A model generated the notes under the pieces. That model was not told the DNA's origin. It ran no database searches and was given only the letters and a program-made list of their open reading frames with translations. The position numbers were made by a program, and so were the translations under genes. Positions 36,543 through 44,868 of a stretch of DNA of 64,000 bases are shown one piece after another (the first letter of the stretch is position 1; every line of letters starts with the position of its first letter). This DNA comes from Vallitalea sp. (GTDB lineage: Bacteria > Bacillota > Clostridia > Lachnospirales > Vallitaleaceae), in contig JAOARM010000042.1 in NCBI GenBank assembly GCA_025210515.1, positions 1-64,000 on the forward strand. The letters are read 5' to 3'.

Positions 36543-36625
36543 AATCTGAAAGGAAGTATATCATAGAAAAAAGAGTGTGTTATTACACTTATTTATAATA
36601 CTTTCCTTTATGGAAAGTTTTTTTG
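36543..36625 (+). promoter_or_regulatory. Attenuator-like leader of hydE
   Basis: An intrinsic terminator, CTTTCC-TTTAT-GGAAAG plus eight T residues (36601-36625), lies 70 bases before the hydE start. Its left arm and loop (ATACTTTCCTTT, 36599-36610) can alternatively pair with AAAGGAAGTAT (36549-36559), which would stop terminator formation. A small AGTGT/ACACT hairpin lies between. This looks like a terminator/antiterminator switch, but no known riboswitch class was recognised. Ligand or factor unknown. Confidence 0.5.
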
Positions 36626-36694
36626 CTATATACAGACTTTCATAATTAGAAATACAACTTGGAAAAATACTCTATGACATGGAAGGAGATTTTT

Positions 36695-37747
36695 ATGAAA
36701 CAATTAATTGATGAACTATATATTAATAATACTTTATCAAAAGAAAAAATTTTAATGCTTCTAAACAATCTCAATGAAGAAAACACACAATATCTATATA
36801 TGAAAGCTAACGAGCTAAGATTACATAATTATAATAACAAAGTATATATGAGAGGTTTAATAGAGTTCACTAATCATTGTAAAAATGATTGTGTATATTG
36901 TGGTATTAGAAAACACAATAAAAATGCTGATAGATATAGATTATCAAAAGAGGACATAATTAATTGTTGTAAAGAGGGATATAGATTAGGATATAGAACT
37001 TTTGTATTGCAAGGAGGAGAAGATCTATATTTTACAGATGATAAAATAGTGGATATAGTATCTAGCATAAAATCATTGTTTGATGATGTTGCTGTAACAT
37101 TATCTATTGGAGAAAAAAGTTATGAATCATATAGAAAATATTATGATGCTGGTGCAGATAGATATTTATTAAGACATGAAACTAACTCAAAACAATTATA
37201 CAATTCATTACATCCTAATATGAGTTATGAAAATAGAATTGAGTGTTTATATAATTTAAAAAAAATAGGATATCAAGTAGGAGCAGGTTTTATGGTTGGA
37301 TTACCTAACCAAACTAATGAAGATTACACCAAAGATTTAATATTTCTAAAAGAATTACAACCACATATGGTAGGTATTGGACCTTTTATTCCACAGAAAG
37401 ACACACCGTTATCTATGGAACAATCTGGAACTGTTGATAAAACATGTATTATGCTTTCTATTGTAAGATTATTATTGCCAAAAGTATTACTGCCTGCCAC
37501 AACTGCATTAGGCTCTCTTAGCAATAAAGGAAGAGAAAAAGGATTAAAAGCAGGGGGTAATGTTGTTATGCCTAATTTATCACCTACTAATGTTAGAGAA
37601 AAATATGCATTATATGATGGTAAAATATGTACTGGTGATGAAGCCGCACATTGTAGAAAATGTATAGAAAACAGAATAAGAAGTGCAGGATTTGAAGTAG
37701 ATATGTCAAGAGGGGATCATATTGATTTTTCCGCTCCAATTGTATAG
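36695..37747 (+). CDS. hydE: [FeFe]-hydrogenase H-cluster radical SAM maturase HydE
   Basis: Radical SAM enzyme needed, with HydF and HydG, to build the H-cluster of [FeFe]-hydrogenase. The SAM cluster motif is HCKNDCVYCG (C62, C66, C69). The second cluster motif C-x7-C-x2-C (C312, C320, C323 in ICTGDEAAHCRKC) closely matches T. maritima HydE. Length 350 aa fits. AAGGAG precedes ATG 36695, so a longer in-frame start at 36659 is rejected. The last residues SAPIV and the stop codon fall in or at the edge of a family A repeat. hydF, hydG and a hydrogenase are not in this window. Confidence 0.93.
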   Translation: MKQLIDELYINNTLSKEKILMLLNNLNEENTQYLYMKANELRLHNYNNKVYMRGLIEFTNHCKNDCVYCGIRKHNKNADRYRLSKEDIINCCKEGYRLGYRTFVLQGGEDLYFTDDKIVDIVSSIKSLFDDVAVTLSIGEKSYESYRKYYDAGADRYLLRHETNSKQLYNSLHPNMSYENRIECLYNLKKIGYQVGAGFMVGLPNQTNEDYTKDLIFLKELQPHMVGIGPFIPQKDTPLSMEQSGTVDKTCIMLSIVRLLLPKVLLPATTALGSLSNKGREKGLKAGGNVVMPNLSPTNVREKYALYDGKICTGDEAAHCRKCIENRIRSAGFEVDMSRGDHIDFSAPIV

Positions 37748-37835
37748 GGTAATATTCCGTCAGCTGGTTAATCGTCCTGATTAAAACAGCTGACCTCGCC
37801 GTCCTGGCTCGTGCTACATATTACCCTATACAATT
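37738..37835 (+). repeat. Structured repeat, family A copy 2
   Basis: 98 bp with a perfect 18-bp terminal inverted repeat (AATTGTATAGGGTAATAT). Internal hairpin at 37759-37794 with loop GTCCT and small hairpin GCC-GTCCT-GGC at 37798-37808. The left arm contains the stop codon of hydE (37745-37747), so the element starts inside the coding sequence. It is in the same orientation as hydE. CTCGTGC and TTTCCGCT flank motifs are shared with the other copies. Confidence 0.88.
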
Positions 37836-37993
37836 TCCGCTATCATTGTGATTATATCAATGTATAGAGTGTTTCATGACTCATTAGTTCGGTAATCAAA
37901 ATGATATAAAGCATATAACAAATTAAACAATATATTAACTTATAATGTGTTTATGAATATAATTTAATAAGAGACAAAAAAAGGAAGTATACT

Positions 37994-39286
37994 ATGCAAA
38001 TTTATGTTGTAAGTCCTGGAGATACATTATTTTCAATCGCAAGGTCTTATAATATACCTGTTAATGAAATAATTAGTGCTAATAAGCTTAATCCTTCTGA
38101 TCAGCTGGTAGTAGGGCAAACTCTCTTTATCCCTATTAATGGAACAGTTCATATTATAAGACCAGGTGATAGCTTATATTTAATTAGTAAAGAATATAAT
38201 GTGCCAGTGGATGCAATATTAAGAGCTAATGGATTTCTAGATCCTATGGATTTACAGGTTGGAATGCGTCTATTTATACCAAGTGAACCAAAAACTATTG
38301 TTGATGTTGCGGCGTATATTGATCCAGCTATTACTGGACCATCGTCTCCTCGTTATGTGCAAGAGGTTGGAGATAATTTAACATACTTGAATATATTTAG
38401 CTATCATGTTAATGCGGATGGTACAATAACTCCTTTAGTTGGTGATGAACCCATTATTAATGCAGCTTATAGTAAAAAGGTTGCTCCTTTAATGGTTTTA
38501 ACAAATTTTTCAGAAGGACAATTTAGTATAGATATTGCAACAGCAATTCTTAATGATGAGGCACTACAAGATAAAGTACTTGATGAAGCAATAAAAATTA
38601 TGAAAGAAAAAGGATATGTAGGTCTTGATTTTGATTTTGAGTATCTAGGAGCACAAAATCGTCAAGCTTATGTGGATTTTTTGAAGAAAGCTAGACAACG
38701 TTTGAAAGCAGAAGATGAAAGATATATTCTATCAGTAGCTCTAGCACCTAAAATTAGAGACAATCAAATAGGTGTTCTTTACGAAGGTCATGACTACGAA
38801 GCTATTGGAAAAATTGTAGATTTTATATTTTTTATGACTTATGAATGGGGTTGGTCTGGAGGACCACCTAGAGCTGTTTCACCAATAGATGAAGTAAAAA
38901 AAGTTATGGACTATGCATTAAGTAAAGTTCCAAAAGAGAAAATTATGATGGGTATTCCATTGTATGGTTATGATTGGACGTTGCCATATGTAGAAGGAGG
39001 AAAATTTGCTAAATCAATAGGGTTTATGGATGGAGTTGATTTGGCACGTAAATATAATAGACAAATTCAATATGATGAAAAATCTCAGGCACCTTATTTT
39101 AGATATATTGATGAAGAAGGAAAAGAGCATGAAGTTTGGTTTGAAGATGGAAGAAGTTTACAAGCAAAATTTGACTTAGTAAAAGATCTAGGTCTGAGAG
39201 GATTTTTCTATTGGGTATTAGCTAAAGATGCTCCACAAAATTGGGAATTAGTAAAAGATAATTTTGTAGTTAATAAGATTATATAG
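37994..39286 (+). CDS. LysM-GH18 spore cortex/peptidoglycan glycosidase (YaaH/SleL-like)
   Basis: Two N-terminal LysM modules (about 2-46 with VVSPGDTLFSIARSYNIP, and 51-95 with IIRPGDSLYLISKEYNVP) bind peptidoglycan. They are joined to a glycoside hydrolase 18 domain (about 100-430) whose catalytic motif is GLDFDFEYLG (DxDxE pattern). No signal peptide is present, as in the spore-located Bacillus YaaH/SleL enzymes that cleave muramic-delta-lactam-containing cortex. Length 430 aa matches. AAGGAAG precedes the ATG. The germination genes some kb downstream support a spore role. Confidence 0.9.
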   Translation: MQIYVVSPGDTLFSIARSYNIPVNEIISANKLNPSDQLVVGQTLFIPINGTVHIIRPGDSLYLISKEYNVPVDAILRANGFLDPMDLQVGMRLFIPSEPKTIVDVAAYIDPAITGPSSPRYVQEVGDNLTYLNIFSYHVNADGTITPLVGDEPIINAAYSKKVAPLMVLTNFSEGQFSIDIATAILNDEALQDKVLDEAIKIMKEKGYVGLDFDFEYLGAQNRQAYVDFLKKARQRLKAEDERYILSVALAPKIRDNQIGVLYEGHDYEAIGKIVDFIFFMTYEWGWSGGPPRAVSPIDEVKKVMDYALSKVPKEKIMMGIPLYGYDWTLPYVEGGKFAKSIGFMDGVDLARKYNRQIQYDEKSQAPYFRYIDEEGKEHEVWFEDGRSLQAKFDLVKDLGLRGFFYWVLAKDAPQNWELVKDNFVVNKII

Positions 39287-39343
39287 AGTAATTAATATAT
39301 GCTATAGTAATAGTGTGTATATAAAACACAATATGAGATAAAA

Positions 39344-39380
39344 ATAAGAGTGATTAGTTGGTATAATCACTCTTATGTTA
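39344..39380. terminator. Bidirectional terminator between convergent genes
   Basis: ATAAGAGTGATTA (39344-39356) and TAATCACTCTTAT (39364-39376) form a perfect 13-bp stem with a 7-base loop, between the GH18 gene and the DUF4397 gene end. Confidence 0.8.
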
Positions 39381-39433
39381 TATTCTAGCACGAAATACTA
39401 AAGTATTATATAATTAACTTGAAGTCTTAGTTT

Positions 39434-40054
39434 TTATACATTTATATATGAATTGCCATCTAGAGGAATTAGCAATTTAATATAAGGTTCTCCTTCAACT
39501 AAGCCTATAGCATACAATGAGTAAAATGCATTTTCACGCAACTTAATATTAGGAACGTATAATATTGGCTCATCAGTATCAGTTGCAACTAATTGCACAG
39601 TATAGGTTTCAGGAGTGATATCTAAATATTTACTAACGTCTTTATATCTAATATTTTCAAATAGTACGGCTCCATTAGGTTGTATTACGTCAAGTGCTCT
39701 TGAATCTGGAGATAAATTAACAAATCTTATTTTGCTTGAATTAGGTGCTAATGATTCAACTGGATCATTAATCACGAATACTTCAAGATTAGGTAATTCA
39801 CCTATAGCTGCTATAGTATTAATACTTTTTTCTGGTACAGATAATTCTTTTGTTAAAATAGGCATGTCAGTACTATCAGCAGGATAAATGTCTATAGTAT
39901 ATGTTCCAGGCATTAGTGGCAGATAAGGTGTGAATTCTCCATAAGAAAGGTTATCTGCAATAATATTATCGCCATTGGCATAGATATCTACTGCTGGGGC
40001 TTTTGGAGAAGCGTGAAGAAGTCTAATGTATGATGTTTTTTTATTATGGTACAC
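39434..40054 (-). CDS. DUF4397 domain protein (two repeats)
   Basis: Two DUF4397 beta-domains are visible: SYIRLLHASPKAPAVDIYAN with PLMPGTYTIDIYPAD (about residues 8-95) and SKIRFVNLSPDSRALDVIQP with ITPETYTVQLV (about 105-195). Such proteins are often cell-surface or spore-associated, but no signal peptide is present here, as with many spore coat proteins. The start is GTG with AGGTGGTG before it. A spore or envelope role is an inference from family and neighbours. Confidence 0.78.
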   Translation of the reverse strand: MYHNKKTSYIRLLHASPKAPAVDIYANGDNIIADNLSYGEFTPYLPLMPGTYTIDIYPADSTDMPILTKELSVPEKSINTIAAIGELPNLEVFVINDPVESLAPNSSKIRFVNLSPDSRALDVIQPNGAVLFENIRYKDVSKYLDITPETYTVQLVATDTDEPILYVPNIKLRENAFYSLYAIGLVEGEPYIKLLIPLDGNSYINV

Positions 40055-40361
40055 AAAGTCACCACCTATAAATCAAGTTAGTACAATATATGAATAATTA
40101 GGACAAAGGGTTACTAAAATATATATGTAATTCTATAAAAGAAAGAAATAGTAACTTCATTAATTAATTATATTAAGTTTCAGGTATAAATTAAATTAAT
40201 TAATTTATCATAGTGTTATTGAAATATATAAACTAAGAGTGTTATAATTACTTATGAATTTAATTAAGAAATATGTATAATTAACGATTTAACACTGTTA
40301 TAAAACTCATACGCTATCTTAATTAAAATAATATTTATTTTATAGAGAAGGAGAAATAATC
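40055..40361. other. Gene-free divergent intergenic region
   Basis: 307 AT-rich bases between the leftward DUF4397 gene and a rightward 53-codon membrane ORF. Apart from the RBS sites at both ends I see no clear promoter pair, operator or RNA structure. Confidence 0.45.
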
Positions 40362-40523
40362 ATGATACAATATAGCGATAAAGTATATAAAAAAGTAAGT
40401 GGAGCAGGAAAAGCAAGTATTTCTCTTGGAATTGTATCAATTGTTACTGGACTAGCAATTGGAATTATTTCTATTATTTTTGGAGGAATATTATTAAATA
40501 CTAGAAACCATTTAATTGATTAA
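40362..40523 (+). CDS. Small membrane protein, 53 aa
   Basis: Short reading frame with a strong ribosome binding site (GAAGGAG, eight bases before ATG) beginning MIQYSDKVYKKVSGAGKASI. It ends in one long hydrophobic stretch (about residues 20-45) of Gly, Ile, Leu and Ser, probably one tight or two short helices. The pattern (G-x-x-S-I-x-L-G-I-V-S) recalls DUF4190-like small membrane proteins encoded nearby. No function known. Confidence 0.62.
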   Translation: MIQYSDKVYKKVSGAGKASISLGIVSIVTGLAIGIISIIFGGILLNTRNHLID

Positions 40524-40596
40524 TTTTATAAACCTATTCAATAACTTATATTCTCTGCAAGCATATAATATTATAAAGTGCTAGTGGGGTGAGATT

Positions 40597-41322
40597 TTGA
40601 GTAAAAAGATTAGAGTTCATAATTATTCTCTATCTATGTCACAAGGTTCAAGAATTGATGGCAGAATAATTATTAAAGATGTTTCTAGAGACGATGTTTA
40701 TTGTTCTTTTGAAGAAAGACCTAAACATGGCAAATCTGAGGTAACTACTAATGGATATTGGTCTTATATACCCAATAAAAGTTTTATTGGCATAGAAGAA
40801 TTTAAAATAAAAGTTAATATTTCTGGTGTTGGAACAAAATATTCTACAATTACGATTGATGTACAGGAGCAGGAGTTAAGTTCTAAAATATCAAAATTTT
40901 TACAATTTGAACAGAAGCTTAAAATCGATAATTATGATGATGAAATAGTAGAAATAAAAAATATTGAATTAGTAGTTGATATTAATAACAAGAAAATAAT
41001 AAAAAATGATTTTAATCATACATCAAAATTAATATTAAAAGGTTCTTTAAAATATTTGATTTATTATGATGTAGGTATCGTACCAGTTAAAAGAAGATCA
41101 TTCTGGTTAGATGACGAATTATCAGATACCGAAGAATTCATACCAGAAAAAGAAGTTGTAGTTGAGAAAAAAGCTGGTTTTAACACAGTCATTGAGTTAG
41201 ATGATCTTGAAGTTGAAGATGAAATTTTAATTGAAAGTGAAATAAAATATCAAAATTATAGATTAATGAACTATGAAATAATTAATCATTATTGTGCCAT
41301 TGAGCTTTATATAAATAAGTAA
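40597..41322 (+). CDS. Hypothetical protein with Ig-like N-domain and possible SPOCS (DUF3794)-like C-domain
   Basis: Starts at TTG with GGGGTG before it. Residues about 1-90 look like a bacterial immunoglobulin/cadherin-like fold (HGKSEVTTNGYWSYIPNKSF, TIDVQE). The second half (about 110-240) has the run LILKGSLKYLIYYD and IELDDLEVEDEILIESEIKY, which recalls SPOCS/DUF3794 domains of spore coat and SipL-type proteins. No signal peptide. A spore-envelope role is suggested by this and by the ger genes downstream. Weak assignment. Confidence 0.55.
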   Translation: MSKKIRVHNYSLSMSQGSRIDGRIIIKDVSRDDVYCSFEERPKHGKSEVTTNGYWSYIPNKSFIGIEEFKIKVNISGVGTKYSTITIDVQEQELSSKISKFLQFEQKLKIDNYDDEIVEIKNIELVVDINNKKIIKNDFNHTSKLILKGSLKYLIYYDVGIVPVKRRSFWLDDELSDTEEFIPEKEVVVEKKAGFNTVIELDDLEVEDEILIESEIKYQNYRLMNYEIINHYCAIELYINK

Positions 41323-41350
41323 GGTACAGATATAAACCTGTACCTTACTT
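41317..41350 (+). terminator. Hairpin at the end of the hypothetical gene
   Basis: AAGTAAGGTACAG (41317-41329) and CTGTACCTTACTT (41338-41350) form a perfect 13-bp stem; the stop codon lies in its left arm. There is no T-run, so it may stabilise the 3' end instead. A second 7-bp hairpin (GACAAGT/ACTTGTC, 41373-41390) follows. Confidence 0.6.
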
Positions 41351-41498
41351 ATAATTCTGAGGAGGATTTACCGACAAGTTTTTACTTGTCCGTGTAATGA
41401 TTAGCAATTAAGTCTAATATATGTTGTCCTAATTTAGTATATGTACTTGTCTACATTAGTGTTACAATATATATAAAATTTGAGGTGATAAATAAAAT

Positions 41499-41726
41499 AT
41501 GGATAGAAGATTTGAAGCTATACTTGCTGTTGCTATAGGAGTAGTTAGTATAGTTTTATGGTTAATACCTATAGTAGGTATTATAGTATCTCTTGTTGGG
41601 TTATTTATTGGTATAAAAATTTATAACTCAGCTAGTAAAAATATTGCCTTAGCAGCAATTATTATAAATACAATTTCATTAATATTGACAGTAATGAGAA
41701 GTTTACTTGTTGCTTACTTAACTTAA
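41499..41726 (+). CDS. Small DUF4190-like membrane protein
   Basis: 75 residues with two or three hydrophobic segments (LAVAIGVVSIVLWLIPIVGI, VSLVGLFIGIKIY, and AAIIINTISLILTVM). This is typical of DUF4190-like small membrane proteins of unknown function. GAGGTGAT lies before the ATG. A strong terminator overlaps its stop codon. It precedes the ger operon by 200 bases. Confidence 0.65.
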   Translation: MDRRFEAILAVAIGVVSIVLWLIPIVGIIVSLVGLFIGIKIYNSASKNIALAAIIINTISLILTVMRSLLVAYLT

Positions 41727-41763
41727 CTCTTCAATAGTCTTTTGACTTATTGAAGAGTTTTAT
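41725..41763 (+). terminator. Terminator after the small membrane protein
   Basis: AACTCTTCAATA (41725-41736) and TATTGAAGAGTT (41748-41759) form a perfect 12-bp stem followed by TTTATT. Confidence 0.82.
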
Positions 41764-41925
41764 TATGTAAAGATTACAGTTTGAATAATAATATATAAAT
41801 TAATATTAAGTTTTACTACATTAAATCAAGAATAATATAATCATTATTTGGAATAATAGTAATAATTATCTATAAATATCTATTGAACTAATGAAAAATA
41901 TTATGTCTAAAGGAAGATACTTAAT

Positions 41926-43110
41926 ATGAAAAAAATTATTTTTGTAAGTATATATATTTTAGTTATTATGCAGTTAGTAGGATGCTGGAATTATAGAGAA
42001 ATAGATGAAGTTGAAATCGTATTAGGATTTGCAGTTGATTCATCTATAAGAGAAGAGAATATAGAAAATAGATTAAATGAAAAAATGGATCCTATAGTAT
42101 ATTCAATGACATATGAATTAGTAGGAGTCAAAAGTAAAGAAGGAGAGCTTGAAAGTCGTGTGTTAAGCAATAAAGGTGATACTGTATTTGAAGCAATGAG
42201 GAAGCTAATACAAAAAAATGGGAAAAAATTATATTTAGCTCATACTAAGATACTTGTAATCGGTGAAGAACATGCAAAAGAAGGAATAACAGAAATATTA
42301 GATTATACTATGAGAGATGCAGAATATAGACCAGATGTTCATATATTAATAAGTAATGATACAAAAGCAGAAAAGATATTCACATCTATGCCTTCTGAAG
42401 TAATAAGTTTAAAATTAAATGATGCATTATATAATCAAGATAAAATAGGGAATTTCGAGATAGCTACTGTTTGGAATATAATAGATAAATTATCTAAGAA
42501 AGGATTTGAACCATCTATTCCTTTAGTCAATCTTGAAGAAAGCGAAGATGGAAAAGTAAATCCTAATATTGGTGGTATGGCAGTATTCAAAGGAACAAAA
42601 ATGGTGGGAAAATTATCTCAGAATGAGACATTATATTATTTGTTTATAGATAATGAAATTAAAAACCAACCATTATCAATAGAATATTATTTTGACAATG
42701 AACTAGGTCACATATCATTAGAGTTTCTTAAAAACAAAACAAAAGTAACGCCTATAATTGATAATAACAATATTGTTATGAATATTAATATAAAATGTGA
42801 TGTAGCAATTAGTGAGTTAAGTAATAAATTAGAAATATTAGATGAGGAAGAAATAGATAAATTAGAAAGATATATTGAAAAGTATATAGAAAAAGGTATT
42901 AACAACTTACTTATAAGAGTACAGAAAGAATTTAATAGTGACATTTTTGGATTTGGTGATTTAATAAAAAGAGATAGAAATAAGATTTGGAAAGAAATTG
43001 AAGATGATTGGGATGAGATATTTGCAACATTACCTATTATTACCGATATTGAAGTTCATATAAAAAAGACAGCATTATCATCACAATCTATTGAGACGGA
43101 TAAATATTAA
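41926..43110 (+). CDS. Ger(x)C-family spore germination lipoprotein (GerAC-like)
   Basis: Subunit C of a germinant receptor. The lipoprotein signal ends in LVGC (C20), followed by WNYREIDEVEIVLGFAVD, diagnostic of the Ger(x)C family. Length 394 aa is normal. It is anchored at the inner spore membrane and contributes to nutrient sensing. First gene of a C-A-small-B operon; 18 bases separate it from gerA. RBS AAGGAAG. Confidence 0.92.
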   Translation: MKKIIFVSIYILVIMQLVGCWNYREIDEVEIVLGFAVDSSIREENIENRLNEKMDPIVYSMTYELVGVKSKEGELESRVLSNKGDTVFEAMRKLIQKNGKKLYLAHTKILVIGEEHAKEGITEILDYTMRDAEYRPDVHILISNDTKAEKIFTSMPSEVISLKLNDALYNQDKIGNFEIATVWNIIDKLSKKGFEPSIPLVNLEESEDGKVNPNIGGMAVFKGTKMVGKLSQNETLYYLFIDNEIKNQPLSIEYYFDNELGHISLEFLKNKTKVTPIIDNNNIVMNINIKCDVAISELSNKLEILDEEEIDKLERYIEKYIEKGINNLLIRVQKEFNSDIFGFGDLIKRDRNKIWKEIEDDWDEIFATLPIITDIEVHIKKTALSSQSIETDKY

Positions 43111-43128
43111 TATATAGGAGAATATGTA

Positions 43129-44598
43129 ATGGAAAAAAACGTAGCTAATACTTTAAGCATTAACATTGAAAATAATATTAAAAAATTTGAGAGAGATTTT
43201 AAAGATGATGATAGTATAGTCTATAGAAGGTTTGAAAATGAAAGCGGTAAGAGAAAATATTGTCTTATATATATAAAAAGCATGATAAATGAAGAGATAA
43301 TGAGCGAAAATATTATTAAGCCTATAATGACTGAGGATATAAAAAAACAAGAAAATCAATCAGATTTCGTAGAGTATTTAACTAATAAAGTAATATGTAT
43401 AAGTGAGGTAGAAAATAGTAAAGAATATGAAACATTAATAGAAAATCTATATATAGGCAAAAGTATATTATTCGTAGATGGTTTTCCAGTTGGTATTATT
43501 TTAAATGCATTAGACTGGAATACAAGATCTATCCAAGAACCTATCTCAGAAACAGTTATAAAAGGCCCAAGAGAAGGGTTTAATGAAGTAATTTATACTA
43601 ACATTTCGTTAATTAGAAGAAGAATTCCTAATAAGAAGTTTAAAGTAAAATTCAAAGAAATTGGTAAAATATCTAAAACAAAAGTATGTATCTGCTATAT
43701 TGAAGGTATAGCAAATAATAAAATTGTAAAAGAAGTAGAGAAGAGATTAGATAAGATAGATATTGATTGTATATTAGATACAGGATATATTCAAGAGTTT
43801 ATTACTGATGAACCTATGTCCCCTTTTAAAACATTAGAATCTACAGAACGACCAGATGCAGTATGTGGAAAATTATTAGAAGGAAGAATAGCTATAATAT
43901 GTAATGGATCACCTAACGTTATTACAGTACCATTTATATTTGTAGAATATTTTCAAGTAAATGAAGATTATTATCAGAACTATTATTTTGCAACATTTAA
44001 TAGATTGCTTAGATATCTAGCATTTTTTTTGACAACAAGTGTTCCTGCTTTATATATTGCTCTTACTAATTATCATCAAGAGTTAATACCAACACCTTTA
44101 TTAATTAGTATATATGGAGCAAGGCAAGGGGTTCCTTTTCCTACTTTTCTAGAAACTGTAATAATGATTATTATGTTTGATTTAATTAGAGAATCTGGTA
44201 TTAGAATATCAAAGTATTCTGGGTCTGCAATTAGTATTGTCGGCGCTCTTATAGTAGGAGAAGCAGCTGTTGCTGCAAGACTTGTTAGTCAGCTTACTAT
44301 TATAGTAGTTGGATTAACTGGTATTTCTAATTTTTTATTACCTAAGATGACTAATGCCACTATAATTATTAGAGTAGTATTTATAATATTATCATCTTTT
44401 TTAGGCTTATATGGATATGTATTTGGTGTCATATTGTTATATTTACATTTGTTTTCTATTAGAAGCTTTGGTATGCCATATATGTTAAATATGAGTTCTG
44501 TGGAAAATTCAGAAGGAAAAGATACTTATATAAGAGCGCCTTGGTGGTATATGGATTTAAGAGGAAAATTAGTATCTAATAAAAGAGATAGAAAATAA
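43129..44598 (+). CDS. GerA-type spore germination protein, A subunit
   Basis: Polytopic subunit A of the germinant receptor. The soluble N-terminal half (about 1-280) includes DPINEP-like segments such as GFPVGIILNALDW and EPISETVIKGPREGFNE, which are characteristic. The C-terminal half (about 290-460) holds five or six helices with PALYIALTNYHQELIPTPLL and GIRISKYSGSAISIVGALIVGEAAV. Length 489 aa is typical. AGGAG precedes the ATG. Confidence 0.94.
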   Translation: MEKNVANTLSINIENNIKKFERDFKDDDSIVYRRFENESGKRKYCLIYIKSMINEEIMSENIIKPIMTEDIKKQENQSDFVEYLTNKVICISEVENSKEYETLIENLYIGKSILFVDGFPVGIILNALDWNTRSIQEPISETVIKGPREGFNEVIYTNISLIRRRIPNKKFKVKFKEIGKISKTKVCICYIEGIANNKIVKEVEKRLDKIDIDCILDTGYIQEFITDEPMSPFKTLESTERPDAVCGKLLEGRIAIICNGSPNVITVPFIFVEYFQVNEDYYQNYYFATFNRLLRYLAFFLTTSVPALYIALTNYHQELIPTPLLISIYGARQGVPFPTFLETVIMIIMFDLIRESGIRISKYSGSAISIVGALIVGEAAVAARLVSQLTIIVVGLTGISNFLLPKMTNATIIIRVVFIILSSFLGLYGYVFGVILLYLHLFSIRSFGMPYMLNMSSVENSEGKDTYIRAPWWYMDLRGKLVSNKRDRK

Positions 44599-44619
44599 AG
44601 TATAGAAGTAGGTGTCCTA

Positions 44620-44841
44620 ATGTATTTAAAAGTTATATTAGTGATTTTAATATTTACAGTGATTGGTATTAGTGAAATTGTTCCATTAGTAAAAGAAAAT
44701 AAGAAAAAAGAACTAACAATCTATACTCTTTTTTTCTCATTATCATTTGCCTTGATATTATTATATAGTCTAGAAGTTAAGCTTCCTCAAATATCAAAGG
44801 GAATAGACGCTGTAGTTAAGATATTTATAAAAGTGAATTAA
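44620..44841 (+). CDS. Small two-helix membrane protein within the ger operon
   Basis: 73 residues with two hydrophobic segments (about 2-20 and 33-50) and little else. It lies 21 bases after gerA and 27 before gerB, so it belongs to the operon. Small membrane proteins of this kind are known as accessory D subunits in some GerA loci, though I cannot assign it to that family by sequence. Probably modulates receptor function; unproven. Confidence 0.68.
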   Translation: MYLKVILVILIFTVIGISEIVPLVKENKKKELTIYTLFFSLSFALILLYSLEVKLPQISKGIDAVVKIFIKVN

Positions 44842-44868
44842 TAATAGATAAATAAGTTGGTGGAATAT

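Noticed and set aside
41360..41396. GAGGAGG followed by a short frame as a small gene
   Set aside because: No ATG, GTG or TTG lies at useful spacing, and the sequence is mostly a small hairpin.
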